Below, in pieces: positions 24,828 through 34,199 of a DNA stretch of 41,740 bases (positions are counted from its first letter, which is position 1; every line of letters begins with the position of its first letter). The position numbers were made by a program, and so were the translations under genes. The notes under the pieces were generated by a model, which worked only from the letters and a program-made list of their open reading frames with translations, searched no databases and was not told the origin of the DNA. The stretch lies in contig NZ_KB904767.1 of the NCBI RefSeq assembly GCF_000380185.1, forward strand, positions 1 to 41,740, read 5' to 3'. This DNA comes from Thiofilum flexile DSM 14609 (GTDB lineage: Bacteria; Pseudomonadota; Gammaproteobacteria; Thiotrichales; Thiotrichaceae).

Positions 24828-27800
24828 TTATGCGGTTGCACGACATTGAACCAACGGTGACCAAAACTGCTTAGCTAACTCCACAAAACGTGGGTCATCC
24901 TCAATCGGATTAAGCCCACGATAAAGCAAAGCATTTTCAGGTTTTTCTGCTTCTGAGCTACTGTATTCACTCCCCTCCCACGCATTAATAGCTTTTTTCA
25001 GATCCTGATTTTTATCTTCAGCAAGGGCTAAACCGGCCTTAGGAAAACATGGCAATGGCTCACACATTCCCTGCCAATAGGTATTTATAAACTGCATGAG
25101 TAAGTATTGAGTATCTTCATCGATAGCTTGCAGAGTAAAAGTTTTATCGGCGCTATATACTAAGGTTGTTTTAGTAGGACTATCCGCACAATGATTCAGT
25201 GCTAAATGCTTCAGCCAAATATCCACCCATTGCCATGCATGGATTTTACCTATCTTAAAGACTAAGCGCCCTTGTTTAGTTAGCTCGCCAATACTGCCAT
25301 GGAGCTGAAAATCCTGTACCTTAAAATCAAAATGCTGGGGGGCTAACCATTCAATATTCCCCGCTGCGGTTAAACTCCGATAAAACTGCTCGGTACGCTC
25401 GACTTGTTCCTCATAGAGTAAATCCCCCGGTTTACCATGCGGTAATTTCCCCTCCGCCCGTAAGCGCCGACTTAATAGCTTTGGATCAAGCTTTTGATTC
25501 AAATGCTGATCTAATAAAGTAGTGGCTATTTCATCCCCGGCATAATCCTCTAATTCAAAAGGCTCGCGCTCTGGTAACTCAATAGCTCGATCACGGATTC
25601 TTAGATTTAATCGTTTCGCTAAAAAATCACGAGCCGGTTGGCGATAGTAACTCACTAAGGTTTCTAAACCCACTCGCTTATATTCTTCATGCAACGGTGG
25701 TAAGGGTTCGGTTTGCCAAAATTTAATAAATGACTGAGGAGCTTGCTGGCGTGCTTTATAGGCTTCTGCATAATGGGCTGAATAGGTAAATAAACCCTCA
25801 TCCGTAAAATAGCGCGTGCTAAAGGGTTGTAAGGGATGCTTAGTGATTAATGCTTTTGGCTCTAATGCAAAGCGCTTGGTAATGTAATCTAATAGCTCGG
25901 TGACTAAAATAGAGGGCATAATTTCATTATTATCATAAACACTTTGCCCGACATAACTAATATATAAACGGGAGCGGGCGGATAACACACTTTCTAGAAA
26001 TAAATAGCGATCCTCTTCCCGTCTTGAACGGTCGCCGCGTTGTTTTTTATCCTGTGCTAGACGATCAAAACTGAGATAGGTATCGATGCGTGGAAATGCC
26101 TTATCCTGCATGCCCAACAAAGCAACAAGCTTAAAGGGTACGCTACGCATGGGCATTAAGGCGCAAAACGTAATCCCGCGCCCCATAAAACCTTCGGCTT
26201 GATTACGCTGCTCTAAACCATTACGCAAGGCTTCCCGCACAATACGCCAACTCACCGGACGCTCGAATTGGGCTTCAGTCAGACTTTGCTGAGCAATATC
26301 CTCTAAGGTTTTCAGTACTGTTTTTAAGTCCTCTGTATCGCCCAAGACTTGCTTAAATAACTCTCGTACTCGCTCTGCCCAGACCTGAATCGTTTGTAGT
26401 TGCCGCCCCCAATCTGCTAGGGCAAATAAAGGCTCTAACCATTGCAGAAAACGCCCCAATACTTGTGCCTGAGACCCTTCAATCGCGGGATAGGGTAAAA
26501 CCTCATTCATTAACTCATCAACCGGATACACAAACCCCAGCAATAAACGATCTAACCCATAACGCCACGTATGCTCAAAGGTATCGGCTCCACCTTGTTT
26601 AACACGGCGCTCAGCATCTACCCCCCAGCGAATTTTGGTTTTACTCACCCAGATACGGCACTGATGCACATCGTCTAAATCCAAACCCGCCTCGGCACGC
26701 ACTACCTCATTTTCTAAGAGTTCAAAAATACGTTCCGCTTCAAAACGACTATCGGGCAAATCCAACAATTGCAAGCAGGTAGTGATAATGCTTTGAAGTT
26801 GTTTAGGTGACTGGTCGGCAAGACTGAAAGGCAGACGTTGTTTGGGATCACTTACCGTGCCAAATACTGCTTCGATATAGGGGGCATACTGATCAATATC
26901 GGGCGTCATCACCACTATATCCGAGGGAGCGAGCGTTGGGTCGTCCTCAATCGCCGCAAGGATTTGATCATACAGCACCTGCACCTCGCGCATAGGCGAA
27001 TGGCAACTATGCACCCGCACCGAATAATCCTCCGCCAGCTCTAAGGGAAAAACGCTTTCAGAACTCGGAACATGCAGATTGAGAATATCGGCCTGAATCA
27101 CCTTAAGCATTAGGCTACGTGACTCTAGCGTTTGAATCGGCAAAATAAATTGTTCTTGCTCCAGCGGATAAGGTTCTAGGGAGCGTAAATTACCAATAAA
27201 ATCACGCCCCTGTGTACCCCATGAGGCGAGTAAGGGATTTCCAATATCGGATAGCTCTTGTTGTTCTACGCTTAATTTAATCAAACGCTTTTCGGATTCA
27301 ATATCGCTCCAATACTCTTGGGTAGGATTCATAATAAAGAAGTAAATATCAATGAATTGCGCCACTTGATTGACGAGATTGATATAGGCTTTAGAGACGG
27401 CGGGAATGGAGAAAAAGATATAGCGTTTAGGTAAATCTTGAGGGGGCTGTTGTTGCAGTGCCTGTATAAAATCATCCTGTAAGCGTACCCAATGCTGTAA
27501 TTGCTCACTCACCACTACATTACGCCAGAGTCGCCCCTGCCAATCGTGCTCTGCTAAAGTGAGGGCAGAATTTTCCCAGTCTTTAATCCACAAAGGCCGA
27601 AAGAATACATAACCATCAAATACCCTAGCAACCTGTTGAGCTAATTGCCATGCAGCTCCCTCGTCTCCTTCTTTTAAGTAATGTTGCAACTCTGGATAAC
27701 GCACCGCATGCTCTAAAAACTCTTGAAATAAACGCCAACGCAATAACTTAGGCGAGCACGGGTCATGTTTAGGGACAGTAGGCAAGACTTTACGCAATAA

Positions 27801-28010
27801 TTCCCAAGTCGCCTCCGCAGGAAAGAGATAACGCGTATTCGCCGCAATGTTATTATGGATAGCGGTTTGCATCGACAACCAGCGCCCCATGCCCGCGTTT
27901 TGTACCACCACGGTCTCGCCCTCCATAGGAGGCAAAGGCTTAGTGCGGATAAATTCAGCGTATAAAGCGGCTAATGACTCTAGTTGATTGCTATGGATTA
28001 GATACAGCAT
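24828..28010 (-). CDS. recC: Exodeoxyribonuclease V gamma subunit RecC
   Basis: RecC is the subunit of RecBCD that splits the DNA duplex and reads Chi during double-strand break repair. The 1060-aa protein is near the usual 1100. It begins MLYLIHSNQLESLAALYAEF with the following VVVQNAGMGRWL block, and includes SFSLADQSPKQ, the FCALMPMRSVPFKLVALLGM helicase-like motif and RLYISYVGQS, all typical of RecC. It has the inactive helicase and nuclease folds of the family. recB and recD usually follow on the same strand; here the gene ends at the palindromic repeat and a convergent gene, so they must lie elsewhere. It diverges from the rfaQ-like gene over 75 bases. Confidence 0.94.
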   Translation of the reverse strand: MLYLIHSNQLESLAALYAEFIRTKPLPPMEGETVVVQNAGMGRWLSMQTAIHNNIAANTRYLFPAEATWELLRKVLPTVPKHDPCSPKLLRWRLFQEFLEHAVRYPELQHYLKEGDEGAAWQLAQQVARVFDGYVFFRPLWIKDWENSALTLAEHDWQGRLWRNVVVSEQLQHWVRLQDDFIQALQQQPPQDLPKRYIFFSIPAVSKAYINLVNQVAQFIDIYFFIMNPTQEYWSDIESEKRLIKLSVEQQELSDIGNPLLASWGTQGRDFIGNLRSLEPYPLEQEQFILPIQTLESRSLMLKVIQADILNLHVPSSESVFPLELAEDYSVRVHSCHSPMREVQVLYDQILAAIEDDPTLAPSDIVVMTPDIDQYAPYIEAVFGTVSDPKQRLPFSLADQSPKQLQSIITTCLQLLDLPDSRFEAERIFELLENEVVRAEAGLDLDDVHQCRIWVSKTKIRWGVDAERRVKQGGADTFEHTWRYGLDRLLLGFVYPVDELMNEVLPYPAIEGSQAQVLGRFLQWLEPLFALADWGRQLQTIQVWAERVRELFKQVLGDTEDLKTVLKTLEDIAQQSLTEAQFERPVSWRIVREALRNGLEQRNQAEGFMGRGITFCALMPMRSVPFKLVALLGMQDKAFPRIDTYLSFDRLAQDKKQRGDRSRREEDRYLFLESVLSARSRLYISYVGQSVYDNNEIMPSILVTELLDYITKRFALEPKALITKHPLQPFSTRYFTDEGLFTYSAHYAEAYKARQQAPQSFIKFWQTEPLPPLHEEYKRVGLETLVSYYRQPARDFLAKRLNLRIRDRAIELPEREPFELEDYAGDEIATTLLDQHLNQKLDPKLLSRRLRAEGKLPHGKPGDLLYEEQVERTEQFYRSLTAAGNIEWLAPQHFDFKVQDFQLHGSIGELTKQGRLVFKIGKIHAWQWVDIWLKHLALNHCADSPTKTTLVYSADKTFTLQAIDEDTQYLLMQFINTYWQGMCEPLPCFPKAGLALAEDKNQDLKKAINAWEGSEYSSSEAEKPENALLYRGLNPIEDDPRFVELAKQFWSPLVQCRATA

Positions 28011-28085
28011 GGATAAAGATACAACACTATAAATTCGCCTATTCTAACATCAAAACACGGTCAGCCTGTGGTATAAAGAGCGCCT

Positions 28086-29177
28086 ATGAAAATATTGATC
28101 ATGAAATTCCGTAATATTGGCGATGTGCTGCTAACTAGCCCGATGGCGGAGGCACTAGCGACCTTACCCGCAAAACCTGAAATCACCTTTCTAGTTAAAA
28201 AAGGTACGGAGGCTATGCTTACAGGTCATCCCGATATTAAACAAGTCATGATTCTACCGGAGCGCCAAAAACAAGAATCGCAATGGTCGTTTCTCCAACG
28301 TCAAATCGCCTTTATTCAACAATTACGCGCAGAATCCTTTGATATTAGTATTAATACCACCGAAGGTGATCGGGGTTTAATTTTCGGCTGGCTCAGTGGC
28401 GCAAAGCGGCGTATTGGGTATTTAAAAACGACAGATAAATGGTGGCGTAAACAGCTAGTCACCGAATCCCATACCATGCGAGCAGGACGCAGGCATACGG
28501 TATTGCGTAATTTAGACCTACTAGAAAACATTGTTAAACCACAAGCCATTAATGTCAGTATTCACTACACTCCATTCGATGAAATGCGTGTATTGGACTT
28601 ACTAAAACAAGCGGGTTGGTATCAAGAACCTTATGTGCATATTCACCCCGTTTCGCGTTGGTTTTTTAAATGCTGGCGCGATGACTATATGGCACAGACC
28701 ATTGATACTATTCAAAACCAATTAAATTTAAGAGTGGTTTTAACCTGCGCACCTGATCAGAAAGAGCGTGAAAAGCTCAATAGTATTATTAGTCACTGCA
28801 AAACCAAATCCATTGATTTAGGTGGTCAATTAAGCCTTAAAGAAACGGCAGCCTTATCCAGCCAGGCAACGTTTTTCTTAGGTGTGGATAGTGCGCCTAT
28901 GCATATGGCAGCAGCGGTCAACACGCCAGTCACAGCCTTATTCGGGCCATCTGGTACATTCGACTGGGGGCCGTGGCCTAATGGCTGGAATCAATTGGAA
29001 GTGAATCCCTATCCTAAACGCAATGGGACTCAAAAAGTGGGTAAACATACCGTCATTCAACAAGAATGGGACTGTGCCCCCTGTGGTAAAGCGGGCTGTG
29101 AGAATAGTAAACGTAGTCGGTGTTTGGAGGAGTTGAGTTTTAATGACTTTCTAGAGCATGTACTCTTGCAGCAATAA
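28086..29177 (+). CDS. rfaQ: LPS heptosyltransferase III-like protein (GT9, RfaQ/WaaQ)
   Basis: This GT9 glycosyltransferase adds heptose from ADP-heptose to the LPS inner core, on the cytosolic face of the inner membrane. The 363-aa protein opens MKILIMKFRNIGDVLLTSP. It shows the RfaQ-type HPVSRWFFKCW motif and the C-terminal donor site FLGVDSAPMHMAAAVNTPVTALFGPSG. A cysteine cluster near the end (CAPCGKAGC) is common in this subgroup. The last 38 bases overlap the convergent glycosyltransferase gene. Its base composition is like the chromosome to its left, unlike the AT-rich cluster to its right. Confidence 0.88.
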   Translation: MKILIMKFRNIGDVLLTSPMAEALATLPAKPEITFLVKKGTEAMLTGHPDIKQVMILPERQKQESQWSFLQRQIAFIQQLRAESFDISINTTEGDRGLIFGWLSGAKRRIGYLKTTDKWWRKQLVTESHTMRAGRRHTVLRNLDLLENIVKPQAINVSIHYTPFDEMRVLDLLKQAGWYQEPYVHIHPVSRWFFKCWRDDYMAQTIDTIQNQLNLRVVLTCAPDQKEREKLNSIISHCKTKSIDLGGQLSLKETAALSSQATFFLGVDSAPMHMAAAVNTPVTALFGPSGTFDWGPWPNGWNQLEVNPYPKRNGTQKVGKHTVIQQEWDCAPCGKAGCENSKRSRCLEELSFNDFLEHVLLQQ

Positions 29178-30108
29178 GACTTTCAAGCTGATTAAAGTAT
29201 TTTTCTTGATGTAAATACCCCTTAAAATGAGCGACTTTACAATTCTCTGGAAAACTATAGCCCTTACTAAAATAGGTATTGTTATACTCCTCACAGGGTA
29301 AAAGATTAATCCAAATTTTATTTTTTAAATAGATAGGTTTGCGATACTGTTTAAAGGCATTTGAATCGTTTATTAAACAAATTTGTGAAAGTGCAGTTTG
29401 CTCAAGCATAAAATATTGAATTTTCTCTTGCTCTAAAATCCAATCATGCACAAATTGCTTTGCAGCTTCATTACGACGAAAAACTATAACACCCGCATTA
29501 ATAGCATGATAAGGTAGCGGAACACTCATTTTTACACTGGTATCAAAACCTATTTTTACCTCATCTAGCCGTCTTAAAGTTAACGCGACATCGGAGTAAT
29601 CCTCATCAAACAAAGTATTTAATGAAGACCAAGGCATAGCATCAGCATCTAAAAATATCAGAAGATCACTATCATCATTATGGTTTAAACAATCTTGGGC
29701 GCAGGGGGCTTTTTGTGCCCATATACTTAAGCGCTTGCGTTTTTCTTCTATATAAATTTCTTTATCTATAATCCACTCTGATTTATATTGATCCAAATAT
29801 TTTGCTCTAAATTTTCGTGTTAAATATTTTATTTCATCTTTTATTGACCACTTAGGATGAAAATAATTGAAATCTACTTGGTTTACAAATGTAATATTAA
29901 CCCACTTTTCAGGACTCCAATAATTATAAAAAACCAAATCATCATTTTCTGAAATTTCAATCATTTCTTGTGATGGAGACTCGCTTAAATCATAAATATA
30001 TACATTTGAAAGAGGATGTAAAACCCTAAGCATTTTCAAACTCATTCTTAAGTAAGAGATATACTTATAATCTAAAATATAGAAAAAACTAATTTTTTCT
30101 GTTTTCAT
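29140..30108 (-). CDS. DXD-type glycosyltransferase of GT8/GT77-like fold
   Basis: A 322-aa protein that is probably a nucleotide-sugar glycosyltransferase with a GT-A fold. It has DADAMPW (154-160), a DXD-type metal and nucleotide-sugar motif, and downstream YHAINAGVIVFRRNEAAKQFV, the acceptor-side pattern seen in putative nucleotide-diphospho-sugar transferases. It has no signal peptide or membrane segment. Codon use is very AT-rich. It overlaps the upstream GT4 gene by 20 bases and ends inside the rfaQ-like gene. It is the last gene of the leftward polysaccharide operon. Donor and acceptor are unknown. Confidence 0.65.
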   Translation of the reverse strand: MKTEKISFFYILDYKYISYLRMSLKMLRVLHPLSNVYIYDLSESPSQEMIEISENDDLVFYNYWSPEKWVNITFVNQVDFNYFHPKWSIKDEIKYLTRKFRAKYLDQYKSEWIIDKEIYIEEKRKRLSIWAQKAPCAQDCLNHNDDSDLLIFLDADAMPWSSLNTLFDEDYSDVALTLRRLDEVKIGFDTSVKMSVPLPYHAINAGVIVFRRNEAAKQFVHDWILEQEKIQYFMLEQTALSQICLINDSNAFKQYRKPIYLKNKIWINLLPCEEYNNTYFSKGYSFPENCKVAHFKGYLHQEKYFNQLESLIAARVHALESH

Positions 30109-31276
30109 TTAAAACACTCTTCATAAAACCTAAAATATTATTTGCTCTAACAAGCCAAGAATAGTTAAAACCTATAGCTTTGGCATTAGCTGAAACAGTA
30201 GCTTTATCAAAACTATCTTTAGTTGCAAGATTAATTACTGATGCAAGATTTAAATGGTTATTTAGGCTAAATGTTAAAGCATTGCTCATATTATTAACTA
30301 TAGAAGTCATAGACTTTACATCAGGCACTACTACTATCTTACCCATAGCTAAATACTCAAATAGTTTTAGTGGCGAGGTATATAAGCTTGCAATACTAGT
30401 ATCACTTAAGGGTAAAACACAAATATCAGTTTGATGAATTAATTTAAAGCGTTCTTTAGGCTTAATTTTTCCTAAAAATCTTATTCTCTCTGCTACACCT
30501 AACTCTTGAGATAAAGCTTTTAATTCATTAATTCTACCTTGCTCACCACCTGCTATCCAGAGTAAACTTTTATCAATAGTTGGCATCGCTTTAATAATTA
30601 AATCAACACCTTTCCAAGGATGTAAGCTACCTAGATATAATATAATAGGTACTTCATTCCTCACACTTGGTAAAACCAATGCCTGCTCTGCTAGCTCTAA
30701 ATCTACCCCATCCGGTGCAATGACAAACTTATTATCTTTTATAGCATAATAACTTTTAATATCATCCATTAGAAAAGGAGTTAAGGCAATAACACCTTTA
30801 GCTCTCTGATAAACAAAAGACTCTCTCTTTTCGAGCTTTGCCAACTTCTTACTGTTTTTTAGACTCAAAGGTGAGTTTTCCTCAGTAAAAACCTTAGCAA
30901 ATAACTCATGAGTCTCAAAAAAAATAGGTAATTTAGGAAAAATTTTTAACAGATGTTCTGCTAACTTTAAGTTACGTACTAGAATAGTATCAAATTGCTT
31001 TCTATTTTTATAAACCCAATAAGTCGCCAACCAATAAAAAGCTTTATTTGAGTTACTAGGATACCATTTACTTCGACGTAGATCCTTTAAGGCAATTGGA
31101 TGTACATTAGCATTTAACGCTCGCCCTAAAACCTCTTCTGCATTTTTTGTGCTTTGCGGAGTGACTAATAAAACCTCCGCTCCACACTTCCCCATAGCAT
31201 CTACTGTTTGTAGAATTTGCATAGTTTCAGGTAAGATATCAGGTACAGGGTGTGGGTCTATATAGGCTATTTTCAT
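30089..31276 (-). CDS. GT4-family glycosyltransferase
   Basis: A 395-aa retaining glycosyltransferase with two Rossmann-like domains (GT-B). The N-terminal acceptor domain starts MKIAYIDPHPVPD. The C-terminal donor domain has LYLGSLHPWKGVDLIIKAM, the RIRFLGKI strand and SPLKLFEYLAMGKIVVVPD, which carries the glutamate that holds the nucleotide-sugar ribose. It should act in the cytosol on a lipid-linked glycan. The start overlaps the end of the asparagine synthase-like gene by four bases, so the genes are coupled. The sugar is not predictable. Confidence 0.85.
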   Translation of the reverse strand: MKIAYIDPHPVPDILPETMQILQTVDAMGKCGAEVLLVTPQSTKNAEEVLGRALNANVHPIALKDLRRSKWYPSNSNKAFYWLATYWVYKNRKQFDTILVRNLKLAEHLLKIFPKLPIFFETHELFAKVFTEENSPLSLKNSKKLAKLEKRESFVYQRAKGVIALTPFLMDDIKSYYAIKDNKFVIAPDGVDLELAEQALVLPSVRNEVPIILYLGSLHPWKGVDLIIKAMPTIDKSLLWIAGGEQGRINELKALSQELGVAERIRFLGKIKPKERFKLIHQTDICVLPLSDTSIASLYTSPLKLFEYLAMGKIVVVPDVKSMTSIVNNMSNALTFSLNNHLNLASVINLATKDSFDKATVSANAKAIGFNYSWLVRANNILGFMKSVLNENRKN

Positions 31277-33096
31277 TTCAACTCGTCATATTGTTCTAAA
31301 CTAACACGCAATATAATTAATTGTAATAATTGCTCTGCATAGTCATATTTACCTTGATAATAAGCACCTACTAAACTATTCACAGGGGATGCTATTATTT
31401 GGCCATTTGTTAATATTTCTAATACCTCACCTAAATCATAAGTATAGCTCTTTAAATCACTATCTAACCAAGGTTGCAAAGGAGGATTAAATCCCTTTTT
31501 TTTCTGTAATAATGGGTTTAATTGATCTGGGAAATTAGCGAGATCAACGAGTGTTTTTTTAGGAGGTTGAGTAAAACGTTCTTGAACAGATAAGCCCATA
31601 ACTCTTTGTACAAACTGTTGATCCAGTAGAGGGGAGCGCCCTTCAAGACCATGGGCCATAGTCATTAAATCTGCTTTACGTAAGATATATTCGGGTAAGT
31701 AGTTTAATTGATCGATTGCCAACAAAGTATCAATGCTAGGAGGCATATTAGTTGGCATTCTCCAATAATGAGGTGGAATCACTAAACTTGGCTGTAAAGC
31801 CATACGCTGCCCAATACTAAAACCTGAAAAACGTAAGCTATACGCATCAACCCAATTTAAAGTTAGCTCATTCCAAAGTTTAGAAAATCCTTTGCGCTGT
31901 ATAGATTTTACTTTTACCCCTGGCAAATGCCATTTACTTCGCCAAGCAGAGCGTTTATGTTGCTGATAACGTTTATACCCTGCGAATAACTCATCACCAC
32001 CATCGCCATTTAGTACTACTTTTACGGATTGGGTGGCTGCTTTTGATAAATACCATAAAGGAAAACTAGAGGGATCTGCAAAAGGCTCATCTAAATCCGC
32101 GATAATACGCTCAAAATCTTCCTTAATTTCAGTTGGTATATTTATACTAACTTGTGATAGTTTTAAATGCTGAGCTAATTGCTCTGCTCTCTGACTTTCA
32201 TCCAAATCACTATCTAAAAATCTAGCGGTAAAGGCTTGGATATTATTAAAATCTACGGCTCTTAATCGCTGAGCTAATACACTAGAATCAACTCCACCAC
32301 TTAAAAACAAGCCGACTGGTCGATCTGCTACAGTACGCAGCCGAATACTTTCATCTAATACATCACTTAATGAGTGCTGTTCTGAAGGTTTAGGATGCCA
32401 ATAAGCATGCTTAGTGAGAGCATGATTTTTGAAATCATAATGTAAATAATGACCGTTCTCTAAACGTTGTACACCTTGCAGAATTGTATGAGGTGCTGGT
32501 ATATAACGATGAGCTAAATAAGCATCAATACCTATTTTACTAAAAGACTTTGCTTCCTTAGGTAGCCAAGGTAACAAGGTACGTACCGTAGAGGCAAAGG
32601 CAAAACCTTTTTTACTTTGGTGGTAAATAATAGGTTTTAAGCCCATACGATCTCTTAATAAATACAGACTAAAAGAGCGTAAATCTAAGATAGCAAGGGC
32701 AAACATTCCTCTAAGACGAGGAATTAATCCTGCTAAGCCCCAATACTCATAGGCATGCAAAATAAACTCAGTATCTGAATGCGTTTTAAAGATAACACCC
32801 TGTTGCTTGAGAAACGCTGCATCTTGTTCCCAGCCATAGACTTCGCCATTATAGCATAGCCAAATGTTACCATTCTGATTAGACATCGGTTGATTAGCAT
32901 TACTGCTTAAATCACGAATAGATAAACGTGTATGTAATAAAGCTAAATGAGGATTAGTATCAATAGGCTCGAAATCAGGACTCCAACCTTGCCATTGCTG
33001 AGCATCAGGCCCACGTTGCGCCAAATTATGTAGTACCTTAGCTAATAACTCATTAGTTAAAGGCTCGTGACCTAGAATACCCGCTATCCCACACAT
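31273..33096 (-). CDS. asnB: Asparagine synthase (glutamine-hydrolysing)-like amidotransferase
   Basis: A 607-aa protein with an N-terminal Ntn glutaminase domain (catalytic Cys2 after Met1, RGPDAQ, LCYNGEVYG, HSDTEFILH) and a C-terminal ATP pyrophosphatase-type synthetase domain (SGGVDSS at 266-272, NGDGGDELFAGYKRY). These residues are those of AsnB. Within O-antigen and capsule clusters such proteins often amidate uronic acids or other sugar carboxylates rather than making free asparagine. Its position between glycosyltransferase genes favours that role here, by inference. It lies eight bases after the preceding GT4 gene. Confidence 0.87.
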   Translation of the reverse strand: MCGIAGILGHEPLTNELLAKVLHNLAQRGPDAQQWQGWSPDFEPIDTNPHLALLHTRLSIRDLSSNANQPMSNQNGNIWLCYNGEVYGWEQDAAFLKQQGVIFKTHSDTEFILHAYEYWGLAGLIPRLRGMFALAILDLRSFSLYLLRDRMGLKPIIYHQSKKGFAFASTVRTLLPWLPKEAKSFSKIGIDAYLAHRYIPAPHTILQGVQRLENGHYLHYDFKNHALTKHAYWHPKPSEQHSLSDVLDESIRLRTVADRPVGLFLSGGVDSSVLAQRLRAVDFNNIQAFTARFLDSDLDESQRAEQLAQHLKLSQVSINIPTEIKEDFERIIADLDEPFADPSSFPLWYLSKAATQSVKVVLNGDGGDELFAGYKRYQQHKRSAWRSKWHLPGVKVKSIQRKGFSKLWNELTLNWVDAYSLRFSGFSIGQRMALQPSLVIPPHYWRMPTNMPPSIDTLLAIDQLNYLPEYILRKADLMTMAHGLEGRSPLLDQQFVQRVMGLSVQERFTQPPKKTLVDLANFPDQLNPLLQKKKGFNPPLQPWLDSDLKSYTYDLGEVLEILTNGQIIASPVNSLVGAYYQGKYDYAEQLLQLIILRVSLEQYDELK

Positions 33097-33104
33097 TATT
33101 AACC

Positions 33105-34199
33105 CTATTGTTTTAATACCGATTGAAAAACCATTTCCATTTTATCCAACATAATTGTTATGCCAAATAAATCTTGTGCCCGCTGATAACCGGCTGCTGC
33201 TAATTGTTGAGCTAATAATGGTTGCTGCAGCAGTTCATTAATAGCCTGTATTAAGGCTTGACTACTATGGGTTTCTACTAAAAGCCCCGTTTGCCTATTT
33301 TGTACCGCATCAGTCATACCCCCTACCGCAGTGGTAATGACGGGCAAACGACTAGCCATTGCCTGCATCACCGCTTGAGATACTCCCTCATCCCCATAAG
33401 AAGGTAAAACAAAAATATCCATCGCATTCAACCATAATTCGGGATTAGCTTGTCGTCCGACACGATACACTTTTTTACCTAGATTTAATTCATTAATTTT
33501 ATTTTCAATATTAGCTGCTTGGGGGCCATCCCCAACAATTAGTAAGCGTAGATCTGGGTCTTGCTCACTTAGCACTTTAAAAGCATCAAGCAAATAGCGA
33601 TGCCCTTTCCAATTACGCAAAGTAGCTAATATACCAATCACTTTACCCTCAACGCCTAACTCCATTTTTATAGTTGCTTTATCTCTAGGGTAAAAGCGCT
33701 GTAAATCAATTCCAGTGGGGATAGAAGTAATATACTCAGCCGCAAAATGATTATGCTCAACTAAATGACGCTTTAAAGGCTCCCCTGTTACTACAATATG
33801 TCGAGCGGCTGATTGATAAAGCCAATGTGTAGGTCGATTTAAACTGATTGGTGATGAAACATGGCGTGTTCGTACAATAGGACGCTTTTCGATTAATAAT
33901 TGCTGTGCTAATGCCACTAACCAAGAATCCGTTGAGCTATGTGTATTAATCAGATCGAATGACTGAATATGTGTTTTCAACCATTGCCGCAACCACCATA
34001 AATTTTTGAGATTTTTACGCCCTATAGGTGCGGCTACTACTGGAATATTTCGCTCTAACGCTGCCTGATAAATCGTAGACTCGACAGGACATAATAATTT
34101 AATAGTATGACCTCGTTCTATAAAGCCCTGAGCCTCCGTTAAAATACGAATTTCCTGCCCACCCCAACCACAAGAAGACTCCGTGTGTAAAATACGCAT
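33105..34199 (-). CDS. GT4-family glycosyltransferase
   Basis: A 364-aa GT-B glycosyltransferase. It begins MRILHTESSCGWGGQEIRILTEA, the glycine-rich loop of the acceptor domain. The donor domain has GILATLRNWKGHRYLLDAF, LLIVGDGPQ and VLPSYGDEGVSQAVMQAMASRLPVITTAVGG, with the EX7E-like region partly changed (DEGVSQAVMQAM). It probably extends the outer core or O-chain on the cytosolic side. Its first base is shared with the last base of the upstream GT9 gene. Donor sugar is unknown. Confidence 0.85.
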   Translation of the reverse strand: MRILHTESSCGWGGQEIRILTEAQGFIERGHTIKLLCPVESTIYQAALERNIPVVAAPIGRKNLKNLWWLRQWLKTHIQSFDLINTHSSTDSWLVALAQQLLIEKRPIVRTRHVSSPISLNRPTHWLYQSAARHIVVTGEPLKRHLVEHNHFAAEYITSIPTGIDLQRFYPRDKATIKMELGVEGKVIGILATLRNWKGHRYLLDAFKVLSEQDPDLRLLIVGDGPQAANIENKINELNLGKKVYRVGRQANPELWLNAMDIFVLPSYGDEGVSQAVMQAMASRLPVITTAVGGMTDAVQNRQTGLLVETHSSQALIQAINELLQQPLLAQQLAAAGYQRAQDLFGITIMLDKMEMVFQSVLKQ

